From positions 17,576,278 through 17,640,277 of the forward strand of contig CM033120.1 in NCBI GenBank assembly GCA_019321725.1: a stretch of DNA of 64,000 nt, given 5' to 3'. The position numbers and the translations under genes are program-made. The stretch is from Paulownia fortunei (lineage: Eukaryota; Streptophyta; Magnoliopsida; Lamiales; Paulowniaceae). The notes below the pieces were generated by a model. That model was not told where the DNA came from. It ran no database searches and saw nothing but the letters and a program-made list of their open reading frames with translations. Of the stretch, positions 1 to 14,800 are shown piece by piece (the stretch's first letter is position 1; each line of letters opens with the position of its first letter).

Positions 1-763
1 GGACTTAGTCAATTCAAATATTTTTATAGCAGATAATTGGAGAAAAACTCATGCAAGTAGCTCCAACTGTATTTTCTTTTCTTTTCCCATCCTTACAAGT
101 TGCCAAAAATAGTCTTGCTGGTTATTATTAGTAAAGCACTTTTAATTGCCTATAAAGTAATTATGGAAAACTGGCTGACCCTGCTTCTACATTCTAATTA
201 CTTCTTAATTTGTCGCATTTTATAAAAATTTGTCAACGTTGGTTGGTTTTTAGAGAGCAGAGAGGGAGGCTTTAGCCGTCGTTCACGGGCCTTTACTCAA
301 CGCGTGAAGTCACTCTCCTCCCTCCTCTTCAGATTTGTCAACGTTTACTTGGACCTGTCCAACCACCGCTCCACTTTCATTTACATACAATGGCGTGCGT
401 GTACACATTACACACACTACTATTTCTTCCCGTAAATCAATTAAATGTTTACATGTTAAATTCTTGTCTGCTTTATCCGCGATTTTTGGGTCCCAAAAGT
501 TCTAAAAAAACGTTCCCACAATCTAGCTTTTCGAAAATCTAGGGTTCTAATTCGCTGTAGTTGTTGAATATTTGGGATTTGAACTCTGTTATTTGCTTAG
601 TTTGGGGTTGAGTTTTCGGATTCTTGATTATTTCAGGGTTTTGATCTATTTTGGTTAGTTAAGCTTTTCATTATTCCTCAGTGCAGTTGACTTTGGCTCC
701 ATTTTGACGTTTTATAATCCTCCTTATAACCCACTATTTTCTTTAAAAATTAACCATTTCTCA

Positions 764-913
764 AGATTACGTGATTTCTTGCAAAGACGAATTCTTGATT
801 TGCAAAAGTTGGTTCCAGAATTCGTGATTTCTTGCGAAAACTGATTCTTGATTTTCGAAATTTCTTCAAGAATACGTGATTTTTTTTGGCAAGAAAGGGA
901 TTCTTGAATCTTG
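764..913 (+). repeat. Three ~53-bp tandem repeats in the kinase gene 5' leader
   Basis: Three imperfect copies start near 764, 817 and 869. Each begins AGA(A)TT/TACGTGATTT, passes a TTGCAAA/TTGCGAAA block and ends near ATTCTTGA. The array sits just before the start codon of the kinase gene. I find no ATG between about 480 and 938, so the leader holds no upstream ORF despite its length. Confidence 0.8.
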
Positions 914-938
914 TTAGAAGTCTTGACTAAATTTTTCA

Positions 939-3900
939 ATGGAATCCGAAACCCCTGTGAAATCTACTTCTACACTGTGGAAGCAATCTTCCATGGCGCC
1001 AGAGAGGGACTATGAGGACCTTGATGATCTGGAGGGAGAACACGAAGATGATGATGTGAGTGGCATTGATCCAGGGTTGAAGCTGATGTATTTGGTGAAT
1101 GCGGGTGACTTGGATGGTATCAAGGAGCTTTTAGACTCTGGCACTGATGTTAATTTCAGGGATATCGACCACCGGACTGCACTTCATGTTGCCGCATGTC
1201 AGGGATATGATGATGTTGCCCAGCTGTTGCTTGAAAGTGGGGCGGAAGTAGACCCCAAAGATCGGTGGGGAAGCACGGTATAACCTAAATTTTAAGACTC
1301 AAACATGTCACACTTTATACAGTAGTTTTCAACATGGATTTAAGTATATGTTAGTTTTTACTTGTGTTCACATTTTCTTCTTCTTGTTTGTTCGGTATCT
1401 GACTGCTCTGGTATCGGTGTATGCTATCTTTCTATGAGTTGATGATTACTTTTTATGCTGTGAATTAATGTTCACTGTATGTGAGGCTACTGGCTTGTTT
1501 TCAAATGTAGAAACTGTAAATTCTCTCTCTCTCTCTCTCTCTCTTATTGTCTTTAACTTCGTGGAAGATACCCTCAATCTAAGCTTCAGAAAAATATGTG
1601 AAAGGATTCAGTACCATTTTTGTATAGACAGTTCTAATGCAGTAAGGAAGGCTACTCTACTTGTGTAGCAATTTGCTTGTTTCTGACGGGATCAAGCTTG
1701 TGAGCTTGTTGAGCAATATGAAAGCCAATTCTCAAGGGTCCTACCTTTACTTTTCTTCTTTCTATATTGAGTGGTATGCTATCGAGTTTCTTTTAACAAG
1801 ACAGGTTTTGAGTTCTGTAGTGATTGTCTTAAGAAGACAGGGTGGATATAGGTGAAATGAGTTCTCTAAGAGAGAACCTGAATATATGCTTAGCAGGCTG
1901 ATGGCGAATTCAGTCTTATGGTCAATTTGAGTATGTTCCTCTAGAGCTTTGAGGAGAGCTGTTCTGGGAGAGGGGTAAAATAGCTTTAGCCTTTATTAGT
2001 ATGGTTATTTTATATTCTTCCATGTTGAGGAACTCATAATTCACTAAAGGATTCTTTGATATGACTGAAGAATTTTGCAGAAGAGTTAACTATTTGGATT
2101 ACCAGATTGAATTACTATATAGAAGTATCTGCAGACTATGTAAACAATCTATCGAATAAAAGACACTGTCAATATTTAAAGGATTAGACAATAAGCCCTA
2201 CATTGAATACTTGCTAAATTGTTTTTAGGTATATCTTATCTAGTTATTTGAATTTTGTGTATTAGGTACATAACTTGGCACTGGATCTTAAAGCCCAAAC
2301 TTTCAATCTAACGTATCTTTTTTCCTCTTTTTTCCTTTGCTTTATGACCTGCTCTTTCTTAAACAGCCTCTTGCAGATGCCATACATTATAAAAGTCATG
2401 GTGTGATCAAACTATTGGAGAAATGTGGTGCAAAGCATTTGGTAAGTCGCCACATAGTTTTCTGATGTATCAAAAATTCTTTTAGGATTGGTGACTATCT
2501 TTTTGTCTTTATTTCTCTTTCTCCACTTCGGGGTTTAATGTTACATGGTGTTTCCATTAGATGGCTCCCATGCATGTTCAAAATGCCCGTGAGGTACCTG
2601 AATATGAAATTGATCCCAGAGAACTTGATTTTACCAACAGTGTTGAAATAACCAAGGTACTATAGTGTATTATATTTTTAATATCTGTATAGTCACCACT
2701 AATCATATTCTTCCAGTCCGTCTTCTTTTGTAGACAGATGTATGAATGGCTTATGTTGACTTCTTGTAAATTTGAGTTTTATCTCATGTAGTAATGCGTC
2801 TTATTGAATATTTATCTGCAAAACAATAAGAAGTAAAATAATTATCAAAATCTGCTTCAATCATGTTCATATTCCCTTTCCTTCCTCATGCATTCATATT
2901 TAGCACAGGATAATATTTTACTTGTCCTGTAAAGACCAAAAGGACAATAGAAAATGCATAGAAGGTTAAACAGTTTCATTTGATGAGAGAAATGAGGTTG
3001 TATCCAGTTAACAATGTGCTAGATTTAGACGGGGACTGAAGTAGCGAGGATGGATCATTGAAGCGTGAGTTTCTTTTGGGTATGATGTGAAAAAGGTAGT
3101 CTGAAGAGTGTAACTCATGCCTATTGCAAAGCACTGCATATTGCTTGATAAGTCTGACTTTATTCTCCGTTGGTATACTGTATAATAAATGGTTCAATTG
3201 AGAATATAACAATGAATCCAGCATTGTCAATTCTTTTTCCTACTCTTGTAACAATATATTTCTATGTCTTTATCCAAGTAATTCACTTTTGCCTGATGGT
3301 GAGAACATTATTATAGGGAACCTATAGAATAGCTTCATGGCGGGGAACACAAGTTGCTGTGAAAACATTTTGGGAAGGAATTGCTCATGAGGATAAAGTG
3401 TGAGTTCTTTGAATATATGACATATTATGTACTTTTCACTACTTAATGTTATCTAATCTACTGGATTTTTGCAGGAAGGCATTTAGAGATGAGCTTGCGT
3501 TGCTTCAGAAAGTAAGACATCCAAATGTTGTTCAATTTCTTGGTGCTGTAACACAAAGCAGTCCTATGATGATTGTGACAGAATACTTACCAAAGGTATT
3601 CATAAGGAAGCCGTTCCATATATTGATTCTCATGATTTCTCTTCATTTTTGCTTTTGAAGTTTGTTTGTGATATTTATTGTACCTATCTATGCTAACCAT
3701 ATGCATATATTATCTTGTTTCTGTGGAAATTATTTTCTCTGGGAAGAATTCTCTTGTTTTAGCACAGTTATATTTTAATTTCTTTTTTTTCTGGGTGCAT
3801 TCGTAATGTTGTAGCGTTTGAAACTGGATTACATTGTGGTTGAAGTAATCTTAGCTTGAAGGTGCCTAAGGACATTTTTTCCTCATACGACTTTTCTTTT

Positions 3901-6900
3901 TCTGGCACTGGCAGTGCTTGTTACTCTTTGGAAATCTTCCTTACCTTGTATGTTAATTGAGAATGGCAACTCTTTTTTCAAGAGGATTTCAGATGTCTCT
4001 GCACCATCTTTTGTCTATCTGTTGCTTGAGGCTTGGGTCCCGTCAGACTGAATAATGACTAGTGTAGCCTTTATTTGGGGTTGAAGTTTCTTGTCTGTAA
4101 TTGAATGCTTTTGAACTTTGTTTGCTGATATATGTGAGAATAGTTGCATAAAATTTGAAGGTTTTGAAAGGAATATGACAAAGATGTCCGCTCATGGAGA
4201 TTTAGTAAAACATAGCATTGTGTCCTCACCTCTCTCTCTCTCTCTCTCTCTCTATCGATCGCGTGGAAAGATGTCTACACATGCACAGGCTAAAGTTTCT
4301 AAGCTGTTTTGTTAATTCTAGTATTGAATTGTGGTATTGAGGAACGGGCAATTAATAAAGGTCATACTAAACATGGCCAATAGTACAGAAACTTTGAACC
4401 TTAATTTTTTTTCTATTTAATAGATAATCTGTTTCATGCTTTTTTGATAACATATATGGATTCCATTATTACGTTGGCTAGAAGAGAAACTATTCTTCAA
4501 CTTGCTTAGTGCTAACTTCTATCGCAGGCAATGTTGCACAGAATAGACTCGCTGATAAGTGACAAGTCATTGTTGCAAACCTTGGGATACAGCAAAATTA
4601 GGGCTTGCTCTATGTGAAACATATATATTCGGTAACTGTTTAAACAGTTCGAAGTAAAGAAATTCATACCGGCTCTGTTACAATAATTAAATACTCTTTC
4701 CTCCCAAAATTAAAGCTCCCATGTGACTGGGCATGGAGTTTTTAGATGAGAGTTAAAAATGTGAATACTTTGTGTATCTTTACACTATTAGTTTGCCCTT
4801 AAAAGTAGTAGTTGGTTGATAGTGGTGTCAAATCATTACTTTTGGAGAACAAAGTTCTATTTTAGGAAATGGAATCTTATTTTGAAATGTCCTAGAAAGG
4901 AAATAGGAGCAAAATGTTTGGGACAGAGGGAGTAGAAGGAAATGAATATCAATCCAATTAACAAAAGGTGGTAAAATAAGCTAAATCGAGCAATAGATCA
5001 CAAATGTGTGACTTGAAATCTGTAATATTTTTAACACATATTGTGTCATTGCATGTTATTAACTTGTCTCTAATTGGTTTCAGACACGTGTTCTGGATGC
5101 CAAACATGTAGGACACGTGTGTTGCTTTATGTTTCTGCTTGATTTTTGGACATGTTATTGAGTGTTGGACATGCATTCAAGATGTGTTTGAGTCTCTCGG
5201 CTCATTTTGAAGTACCATGCAGTTTAGACTAATACAATCATTTATTCCATCCTTGATTTCAAGTAATGCATATATCTTACATCCATTTACTTGTTTTCTT
5301 TTCTTAGAGTATAGACAATTATTTATTGCAGTTGCATTGTTGTTTTTCTTATTTTCTTAGTGGTTTTGATTTATATGGGTCTGGGTTGCGTTTGCTACCT
5401 CATTTTAATAATTTATTGGTATTAAAAATGTTGAAATTATAATATCTTTCTCAAAAATATGATCTATAAGTAATATGGTATATAATGAGTGAACTGAAGC
5501 TACATATTATTTAGTGTATATAATGAGTGAACTCAAGCTACATATTATTTAGTGTATGGTATAGTTCAGTATTTATATATCATGGAGAATTTTGTTTTCT
5601 TGCTTATATGAGTGCTGAAATCAGATCATTCTTGGTTATGATTTTTATATCTGATATATATTCCACGAATGTGCAGGGTGATCTGCATGAATTTTTGAAA
5701 AGAAAAGGTGCACTTAAACCTGCAACAGCTCTCAGATTTGCAATGGATATTGCCAGGTTCATCATTTTATGAGAACACAATTTCTCTCTTCCAGTATTCG
5801 TTTTGTCGAACAAATTTAGGGTGGAAATTAATTTGTGGATGAAGAAAATTTAAATATGCTGTTTCATAAAAATAGGAAAATAGTCCATCTGAAGTAGCTA
5901 AGAATTTAGATTATTTGAGTACTTTTTATGTAGAGGTTAACTGTTTAACATTGGTGCTGACCAGTTGAATGTCGGCTCATACTGACTGATTTATCCACAG
6001 TACAACATCATAATTCTCTCACAATTTATTTTCTTGCAGGGGAATGAACTATCTACACGAACATAAACCTGAAGCAATTATTCACCGTGATCTTGAACCT
6101 TCGTAAGTCTGTCGCCTTCCAACTTCTCCATGTATTGTGCTACATAACTGGCAGACTTTTAGTTATATTTCTATTGTGTTTTATAAATTTCTCAAAGCGT
6201 TGTTGTTCTTATGTTTGAGTAAGATAACAGGAATATTTTGAGGGATGACTCCGGACACCTGAAAGTTGCAGACTTTGGAGTTAGCAAGCTTCTTAAAGTT
6301 GCCAACAGAGTTAAAGAAGACAGACCTCTTACTTGTCAGGATACTTCTTGTGAGTTTGCTGTTATAGCTACTACTACGCATTATGGTCCTATCACCCATA
6401 ATATGTGAATTTGGACAGCCACCCCCGACCCCCGGACTCTATATAATAAATGACTGATTGTTTAGAATAATTATCCGTGCATTGACAGGTCGTTATGTGG
6501 CTCCCGAGGTTTTCAGAAATGAAGAGTATGATACTAAAGTAGATGTTTTCTCATTTGCATTAATTTTGCAAGAGGTAATGGATATAATGCCTAATGGTTT
6601 GGATGAAGAATGTTGTTTTTGTTTATTTTCAAACAAGTTTTCGTGATGTGGATTTTGATTCTCAATCTTTCCTAACAATTTTATTGACAGTGAAAGACAT
6701 TTGACTTCTCAAGAACTATAAGAGGAAAAAAACTGTAAAGAAAAGAGGATTCTATTTTTGAGCTTGTAGAAACATTGTAAGGGTTGTAAATGGAAATTAG
6801 TTATTTCTTCACCTTGTTCATCTGCCCAAGAGTTTAATTTGGTTTATTTGAGAGAAAAATTGGGACTTTGTTTTAGGCCATTTATCTAACAAGTGACACA

Positions 6901-8854
6901 TTCACTGATAATGTTTTTGTTTCTTCGTATGTTTCTGGCTCTTCTTTAATATCCCTTAGGATGTCCTGTCAGCATGTTAACTTACATTTGGAGATCATAC
7001 AAACATAATAATGGAAATATCTTATAATGTGGAAGTAGAATGAGTTCCTATCCATTTTCTTGCTAATATATTGCACCTTTGACAAATATCGGGACCATGA
7101 GGAAAGGGGTATTGGACGGAGATTCCAAGAGCTGCTCTAGGCTCAAACCCTGTTATCCCAGAATTGATAGACAATATGGGGATGCAGTTTTTATTTTCAT
7201 TTTTATTATGTGGGTGGGGTTGGTAGGATTGCTTTTCTCGACTTACCTTACTGTTTTGATTTTCATATTCTTAGCTCACCAAATTTTTTTCCATCTTTGT
7301 TTGTATTCACACAGTATTGTCTTTAAGTTGCTGCATTACTGGGGCTCTAATTCATTCATGTGAAGTATCTATTAATACTTCATATGATTTAATAGAAACT
7401 ATGATATTTTTGAGTCGAAAATGTGGTACCATTTTGTATTGGAACTGAGTGCGTTGTGGTGGTTCTAGTTCATCCTTGCGAAGTATTATTGGCGTGGGAC
7501 ATGATATGATTGAAATTGTCATAGACCTATGTCAAAGATATGCTTCTTTGACTACTTCATTGTGCACTAGCAGGCTTTGATTTATTGATCTTTCTGATGT
7601 ACTAAACTTAGATGATTGAAGGATGCCCACCATTCTATTCAAAGCAAGACCATGAAGTGCCCAAATGTTATGCTGCAAAAGAGCGGCCTCCTTTTAGGGC
7701 CTCAATGAAGTTTTATGCCCATGGACTAAAACAGTAAGTTCTTTATTTATTTAAAGATGTTTTGTTTATTTGAAGATGTTTCAAGCTAACCAACATCTTT
7801 TTACATCTTAAGTTTAGCAGCTGTAGCTTTTCTTTACTTTCTTGTCTTTCATATTTTTTTCATTAGATAATATTTCTGTACCTTCATTGTTATTTTTTGG
7901 TCTGGTATTCTGATCATATTTCCTTGTGCAAATGAAATGCTTTTAGAATTTGGCATATTCTGTGCGCTAATTTTAGGGAGACGTCCTGATGAGCTAATTG
8001 CTGTGCGTACTACAAAAATCTGATGCATGCAGCATTGTTATGTTTTTTCCTGATTATTTCAAATGCAAGGTCATCTGTAGTGATTGGCTTGCTGTTGCAA
8101 CATAGACAAGCAGTTTTACTGCACCTTATGACTTTCATACAGGTTGATTGAGGAGTGTTGGAATGAGAACCCAGCTAATAGACCGACATTTAAGCAAATT
8201 ATTCCCCGGCTGGAGGCCATCTACAACAGATTTGGCCACAGAGGGCGTTGGAAGGTCTTTCCCTCCCTCCCTCCCTCTCTCCTCTATGTGCCCCCCTTTT
8301 TAATGTGTTCTGCTCGCTTCTTCTTCCTCATCCTTTTCCTTAGTGCCTGTTTGGGTGTACACATGCATGTGTGAACTCGCATTTGATAGATAAAATATGA
8401 TAGGGGCAAGAATGCACTCTATCATACAAGTGAGGACTGATGCCACTTTTAGTCGATTTGGGTTTAACTTGATATTGCTTGATGTGTGGATACAAGTAAC
8501 CATGAATCAGAAGGAATGTGCACAAAAGTAACAAAGAAACTCTGTTTTGGTTCTTGATCCATTAAAGTTTTATGGACAAGTCATTGAAAAAATATGGTAG
8601 TCCTAACATAATATAATCAGCTCTCTCTTTAGCTGCTCATCTTGTCAATCTGATGTGGTGTATGATAATTGTGGTTATTTATGTTAATAATGACGGCCTT
8701 TTGTATGATTAGACTTCTTTTATCCTCAACTTATAAAGTGTAGCATGTACAGGTGATTAGACCATTGAAATGCTTCCAGCATTTGGACTGGAACAAAAAT
8801 AGTTCCAGTGTAGGTAGCCAAACCCATTCATCTCGATCTACAGGAAGCATCTGA
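939..8854 (+). CDS. Ankyrin-repeat Raf-like (integrin-linked-type) protein kinase
   Basis: Probable Raf-like (group C) Ser/Thr kinase of the plant ILK family, closest in my memory to Arabidopsis At4g18950 (BHP, blue-light stomatal signalling). Coding exons: 939-1277, 2367-2441, 2561-2656, 3317-3399, 3475-3595, 5677-5756, 6040-6102, 6231-6349, 6489-6574, 7612-7733, 8143-8254, 8753-8854. All have GT-AG borders and phases that join to 465 aa. Two ankyrin repeats lie at about residues 45-135 and the kinase domain at about 165-445. Seen: VAVK Lys186, HRD at 280-282, DFG at 300-302, and the APE loop as APEVF. Odd: the Lys normally following HRDL is Glu284 (HRDLEPSN), and the glycine loop is degenerate (KGTYRIAS). 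Both are known for this family, so catalysis may be weak or atypical. The start is the first ATG after an ATG-free leader. The last exon is the least certain. Confidence 0.9.
1522..1544. repeat. (CT)n microsatellite in kinase intron 1
   Basis: Uninterrupted CT dinucleotide tract within the first intron. A comparable (CT)n tract lies at 4230-4252 in intron 5. Both are likely length-polymorphic markers. Confidence 0.9.
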
Positions 8855-11800
8855 ATTCTGCAGATACTTGGCTCTTTTCTTGGCTCTAAATGTGCAGGAG
8901 TCATCATTTTCCCAAGTAGTGCTGAAAAAATACTTCTCTTCTTCTTTGAGATAAATCATTTCTGATTTGCGTGAAAGCTAAAGTAGGATAATAGAACTTG
9001 GTACATTTGTTCGTTCATGTGGTTCTGAGAATATATAAGTCCAGATTGATTATTGTGCTGTTTTATGAAGTTGTCAATGTGTATGTGTGCAAATTATTGT
9101 AACAGTTTATGGACCCTGCCAATTAGTTCACTAGACAATGTTTGATAATTCAAGTATTCGGCAGTTGATTCATTTTTTTTTTTTTTTCATTTAATTATTA
9201 TTATTATTATACCTTCTTTTTTTATTTGTGGTGGTGTGGTTTGCAGTCGATGCTATAGCATTGCTTTGCATGCATTATTTATTTGATTCAAGTGCAATTT
9301 CTTTTTAATATTGATTATCATTGGTTATCGAGCCCACGAGTAGTGTGCCGCACTTCTTTTTTAATAAGATATTTAGAGCTTTGTTTTTTAGTATTTAAAA
9401 TTTCAAAAATGAATTTGTTTACTCATTAATTTATTTTTATTTTTAAATTTATTTTCATTTCACACTTATATAATCTACTTAAACACATTTAATTCAATCA
9501 TATTTTTATTTTTACATGAAAGCTTAATAAAAATATTTTTAATCTTGATGGAAATATAAAAATGAGTTTGAAAATAAAATTATACTGGCTCTACTTGATT
9601 GTCACCAATTTCTGTCATTTGCTTTTTCTTCTCTTTTAAAACTTGCCAATGATTGGTCTGATAGAAAGAGAATTTCCTTGTCGGATAAGAGTGTGAAAGA
9701 ATTGCTTTGAACCTTAAATTAGTTGTTATGCATCAAATATGATCCTTCAACTTCTTAATGTGCATCAAAAAATGATATTGCCCACTAAACTAACGTATTC
9801 TCCTTCCTTATTTTTATATGCAATTAATAAATGTGAAAATAAATTCCAATTTCGGTTTTCTTGAAAATTATAATACGATCGAAAGTAAATAAAAGTTGGA
9901 CTTCATAAATAAGTTTTAGTCCCTTGTATTAAAATATAAAATAAAAAAATGAGGTCCTTGTTTTAAAAACTATGCGTTTGAAAATTTGCAAAGGAATCGT
10001 AATTACAAAAACTGTGATTTTTTTTAACATATAAATTAGAATTAATCCATTCTCTTTGAATCATTGAGGCGACATTAAAGTTTATAATCATTGAATACTT
10101 ATGGTAAAAATTAATGCCTCTTTTTCATAATTATATGGAAGGGTTTATTTGGTCTCTTAATAAAATTTTATCATAATTCTTGATCAAATAGTATTGGAGG
10201 GCAGATAATCCAGCAAAAATTACAAGAATCGGGTAGGTTGATGTAAGTATTTTTTGTCGTAATTGAACACTTGTTTATTATTTACATACCGATAGACAAC
10301 ATACATATTTTTATAAAATAGGGTGTTTATTCATTATTCAATACCGAATGATAATGCACCTGGTGTGATATGAATAATATCACAAATTGGATTAGCGGTC
10401 AAAATTTTTTTGACCCTCTCTTTGGAGCACCATTCATGTATAACCACATTTATCATGGTTTTGGAAAAGGACCACACATGGATTATAAAATATGTTTCAG
10501 TATAAGAAGCAATGGATCTTGAAGTAGTACATTTTTGACTTCATCTTCCAAAATTATACCAGCACTACAGATATTTTGCCTCTCTTAGTCTTCTGGAAGA
10601 CTGGTTAAGGAATATGCATCAGGCTGAAAGAGCAAATCAGCAAAGCAAATCCATTGTTATAGGTAGAAATAACTATGAACAAATTCCAAATTAATCCAAA
10701 CCCCATATTCTTGATCATATATATTCTGTTACCATATCAGTTAAACTTGTCAATCATATAATAACAAGGGTAATCAAGTGGACTGTCAATAGTAAAATCC
10801 ATAGCTGGAATTGTGGGGTATTCATTGGATTAGGTCTGTGCATTCAAACCTGGCCTGCAAATTTCAACATCAAGAAACCTAAAAAAACATATCAGGTTTG
10901 CTCTTTGGTGGTCCCTTCTTGGAAAGAGTAATGGCCCTCCTAAAACTTTAGGGCATGTACTTCCCTCTGTATTATGAAGAAATGAAATAAAGTATCAGTA
11001 CAACCACGAAGGTAAATAATAAGGTGAATTTCATGAAGAATTCTGAGTTTAAATTCTCGTGAGATCGTGGGAAGCAGAATTTATACTCGAAGACAAGACT
11101 CTTTGTGGATCTTAGAAGATAGGTTTATCTTGAAAGACAAGGTACTTATATGATAGTCGACTTTTGAATGTTTATGTCGAGTATGTATAAACTGTATCCG
11201 CATTTCAAATTTATTTAAAGGACGAGCTAGACGAAAATACCGTCTTCTTCCAAGATTAGGCGGATGAAACTTGAACACCTGAATTATAATTTTTTTTTGA
11301 ATAAAGTAACATTCTCTTCCACCATTTATTTTTTAATATGCTTTAGAGGTTGAGTAAATTAGGCCTTCATCTCATTGTTAGTAACAATGATACCATTTAC
11401 ATTATTCCCAATATTAAGATATCAACAACTAAGTAAGTTGATAATAAACTAATAATACTCATACTTATGGTGAAATTCAAATTTAAAAACTTTTATTTAA
11501 TTTTAGGAAGTCAAATATAGGTAAATCCTCATTGCCAAGCTAAAACTTATTTTGAAATTAAGTAGGAACTAAGGCAATGACAAACACAAATACATACATA
11601 TATATGTTTATATTGGTCAACCAGGTGCAATACATCAAATCTACTGATTATTAAATTGTAAAATAAAAATTTCACCAATCACTTTGAATTTATAATTTTA
11701 AACGAATTCAAAAAATTTACTATATGTATAGATATATGATGGATACATAACGTTATGTAGTTTCGATCATTATTGGCCTAATTCTAGATACATAGAAGAT

Positions 11801-14800
11801 TTTCTTGTTATGGTCATGTGGAATTCTTTTTTTGACCTTTTGGAATTCTTCAAATTCCAATACCTCATCGCAATATTTTTGGTTTACTTATCTTTCCTTA
11901 TAATTCCACCAATGGCAAGTGTATTGGGACGTATTTGAAAAGTGTACTCACCAAAATATTAAAAGAAAAAATGATCTTTGAAAATTATTATCTCATTACT
12001 TTATAAAATTAATCGTTACGTTGAATTAGTTATCAATATTTTTACTGTAATGATATAGTTAATTCTTTTAAAAAGAGACAATAAACTGTTCATGTGAATC
12101 AATTTAATCTAAATGAAACTGGTTATCTTCCCTTTCCGTGTTCTTGGTACTAATACTCTTTTCCTTCAAAGCTCTAGCCCCATTTTTTGAATCTAATTTG
12201 GTTATGGAAAATGGTAACTTTTATACATTGGACAAAGAGATTGTCATATTTGTTATTTTTCAAAAAAAGATTAATCAATTATATCAACCGATCAAAATTT
12301 AAAAAATAATTGAGAACTAACTTAAATACAATCTATATCGTTTTGAATGAAAGTAGAAAATAAATTGATGTAAAAATAACTAATATATTTTATATGTGGT
12401 ACTCGAGTTCAAAATCTCTTACTACTTATAAAATTTTTAAACCTCAACTTTACGGTAATATGAGATTAATCCTTTAAGGTTGGGATATAAATATTTGAAT
12501 GTGTGTGTATATACTAGCGTACATCCTTGAGAAAAAAAAAGAGAAAAAAATATTTATTGAACAATACTTTGATCAATACTTTGATCAATATCATTAATTA
12601 TACTGAATTAGTATTTCATATTTTAATAAAATAAATAATGTAATAAATCGTACTACTTAAAAAAAGTATAAATTATAGAGTAAGTGCATGTTTGGAAATG
12701 CTGTATCATTAATCAAAAGTTTTTCCCTTGATATGTGCTCTATCAATTCGATTGAGGAATGCACATTCAGTACTTAATTTATGTATTAATCCAAACACAA
12801 ACATATCTATCAATTATATGTGGCTTCTGATCAAAATGCCCTCTATCTAGTTATCCTCTCATGTGTAAATCCTTCAACTTCTTCATCTTTTATTTATTTT
12901 TATATATATATATATATACATATACACATACATGATATCTATTTTACACGCGTACCATCTTTGAGTTATCGTATATTCTGACTCGACATCATCTGTGTAA
13001 CAAGTATATTAATATTAGAATTAGTTATGAAACCATGAGTTGTCATAGCAATGGCCCCTTGGTGGGTGTAGAAGAATGACCTATCTGCCAAGACAATTGG
13101 TTTTATAAAGCAAGACAATGTCAAGGCTAATGAGAAGAGGATACACACCCATCGACTTGCTACGTCAACTCATATCATAAGTAGAGACGGAGTCAAAAAC
13201 TTTAATATCGAGGGACATGATTTGATTTTTTTTTTAAGAACAACAAACAGAAAGATATTATCAATCATATGAATGACAATTTTGTTACCTTTAAAATTAT
13301 ATATAATTTTTTTATTTATATAGATTTGGGAGGAACAACTGTTTCTGTCTGCCCTTTCGCTACTGATTATAGAAGCTAGCAGATTGATATGCAGAATTAA
13401 TTAAAGAAAGGAAAGTGAGTAAGATTTCAATCTTCACATGAAAGAAAAAACAAGATTGATAGGGAAAATCTAGTCATGGAGGATCCCACTTATATACCAA
13501 AAACTTATGGTCTTGACATGAAAAACAAAATTACTGCTCTGCAATGCCAAAAGTTACAATTGATAAGCTTCAAGAGGAGATCAATGGATGTCACGTGGCA
13601 ATGGCAGTGGCCTTCTCTTTTGTCATAGCCCTCATCAATCCTGGCATAGCAGTTAGTTTTATGTGAGAAAGAGAAAGACATATACAAGTGGTTGAAGGTG
13701 GGGACTTCAAAAGTAATGAGAAAGAGGCTTCATTTACTTATAGTCATAGCCAGTTTTAAATGTTGGTCAGTGTGAAAGTGGTCATATTTAACAAATTCTT
13801 TTAATTAAAATGTTTAATTGAAGCACATGATCAGCTGCATCTTTATTTTTCACGTATTAAATACTGAATAAAGATGCTATCTTTAAACACAATACAACCA
13901 AATATAATCCTCAAAACCATATGAAAGGAATATATTAAATGATGAATTTTGTTCTATTTGCGGAAATTAAATTTTTGTTTTAAGTGTGTGTGTGTGTGTT
14001 TTGCTATATATTCCCATTTTTCCTAGACATTGCAGCTTGGGTGCAACTAGTCCAAGATTCCATTCATTCCTTTCAGTTTCAGGGGTCTTTTCTACTCTAG
14101 CACTCCTTTTTTTTTATTTTTTTTTCCTCCACCCATAATTATGTACAAATCTGATGAAATTTAGTTAAAAAAATAAAATACAAGTTGTAGTATAACAATT
14201 AAAAAAAAAAGCAAAATAATAAATCATAGTGAGGAGTTTTGGGGTGGGGGTAGGGTTTAGGGAACGAATGGCCAGGGGAGCCTGAAAAAATAATGATTGA
14301 ACCTTCCATTTACCCTGTGTTCTGCTCCTTCATTATAAACCACTAAAAAAGACGTACACATTAGTACGCATGCTTTTCAATGAGATACAACATACAAGTA
14401 AAGCAATAGAAATAAAGTAATGATAGTCGTTCGAGTTCGTAGAGTGGCAGAGGAAGATAATTTCATTTCCAAAGATTTATTTTTTTTATAAGTTCAGCAT
14501 TAAATTTTGACCTGATTAATTTTGAAAGTGAATGAATTTTTTCTTGATTCACCATTCAAATAAATTCGAACGTGAACGCAGCTTATACACATTCAGAATG
14601 AATATTCACAAATAACACATATTGAGGTTAAGTAGCAACACTTTACATAAAACCTAAAAATATCACCAAATGAAGCCAAAAGTCAATATTGTGACATCCG
14701 GGGGAATCGAATATGCGATCCTCTATTTGATGCCCTAAGCGTTTAATCTGTACGTCACTTCATGTGGGAGCTTTACCAATGCGCCGCTTTAGTTTCAAAG

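Noticed and set aside
12966..13687. Two minus-strand open frames, one with a signal-peptide-like start
   Set aside because: They share no frame or credible splice link, match no family I know, and lie in AT-rich DNA where such frames arise by chance.
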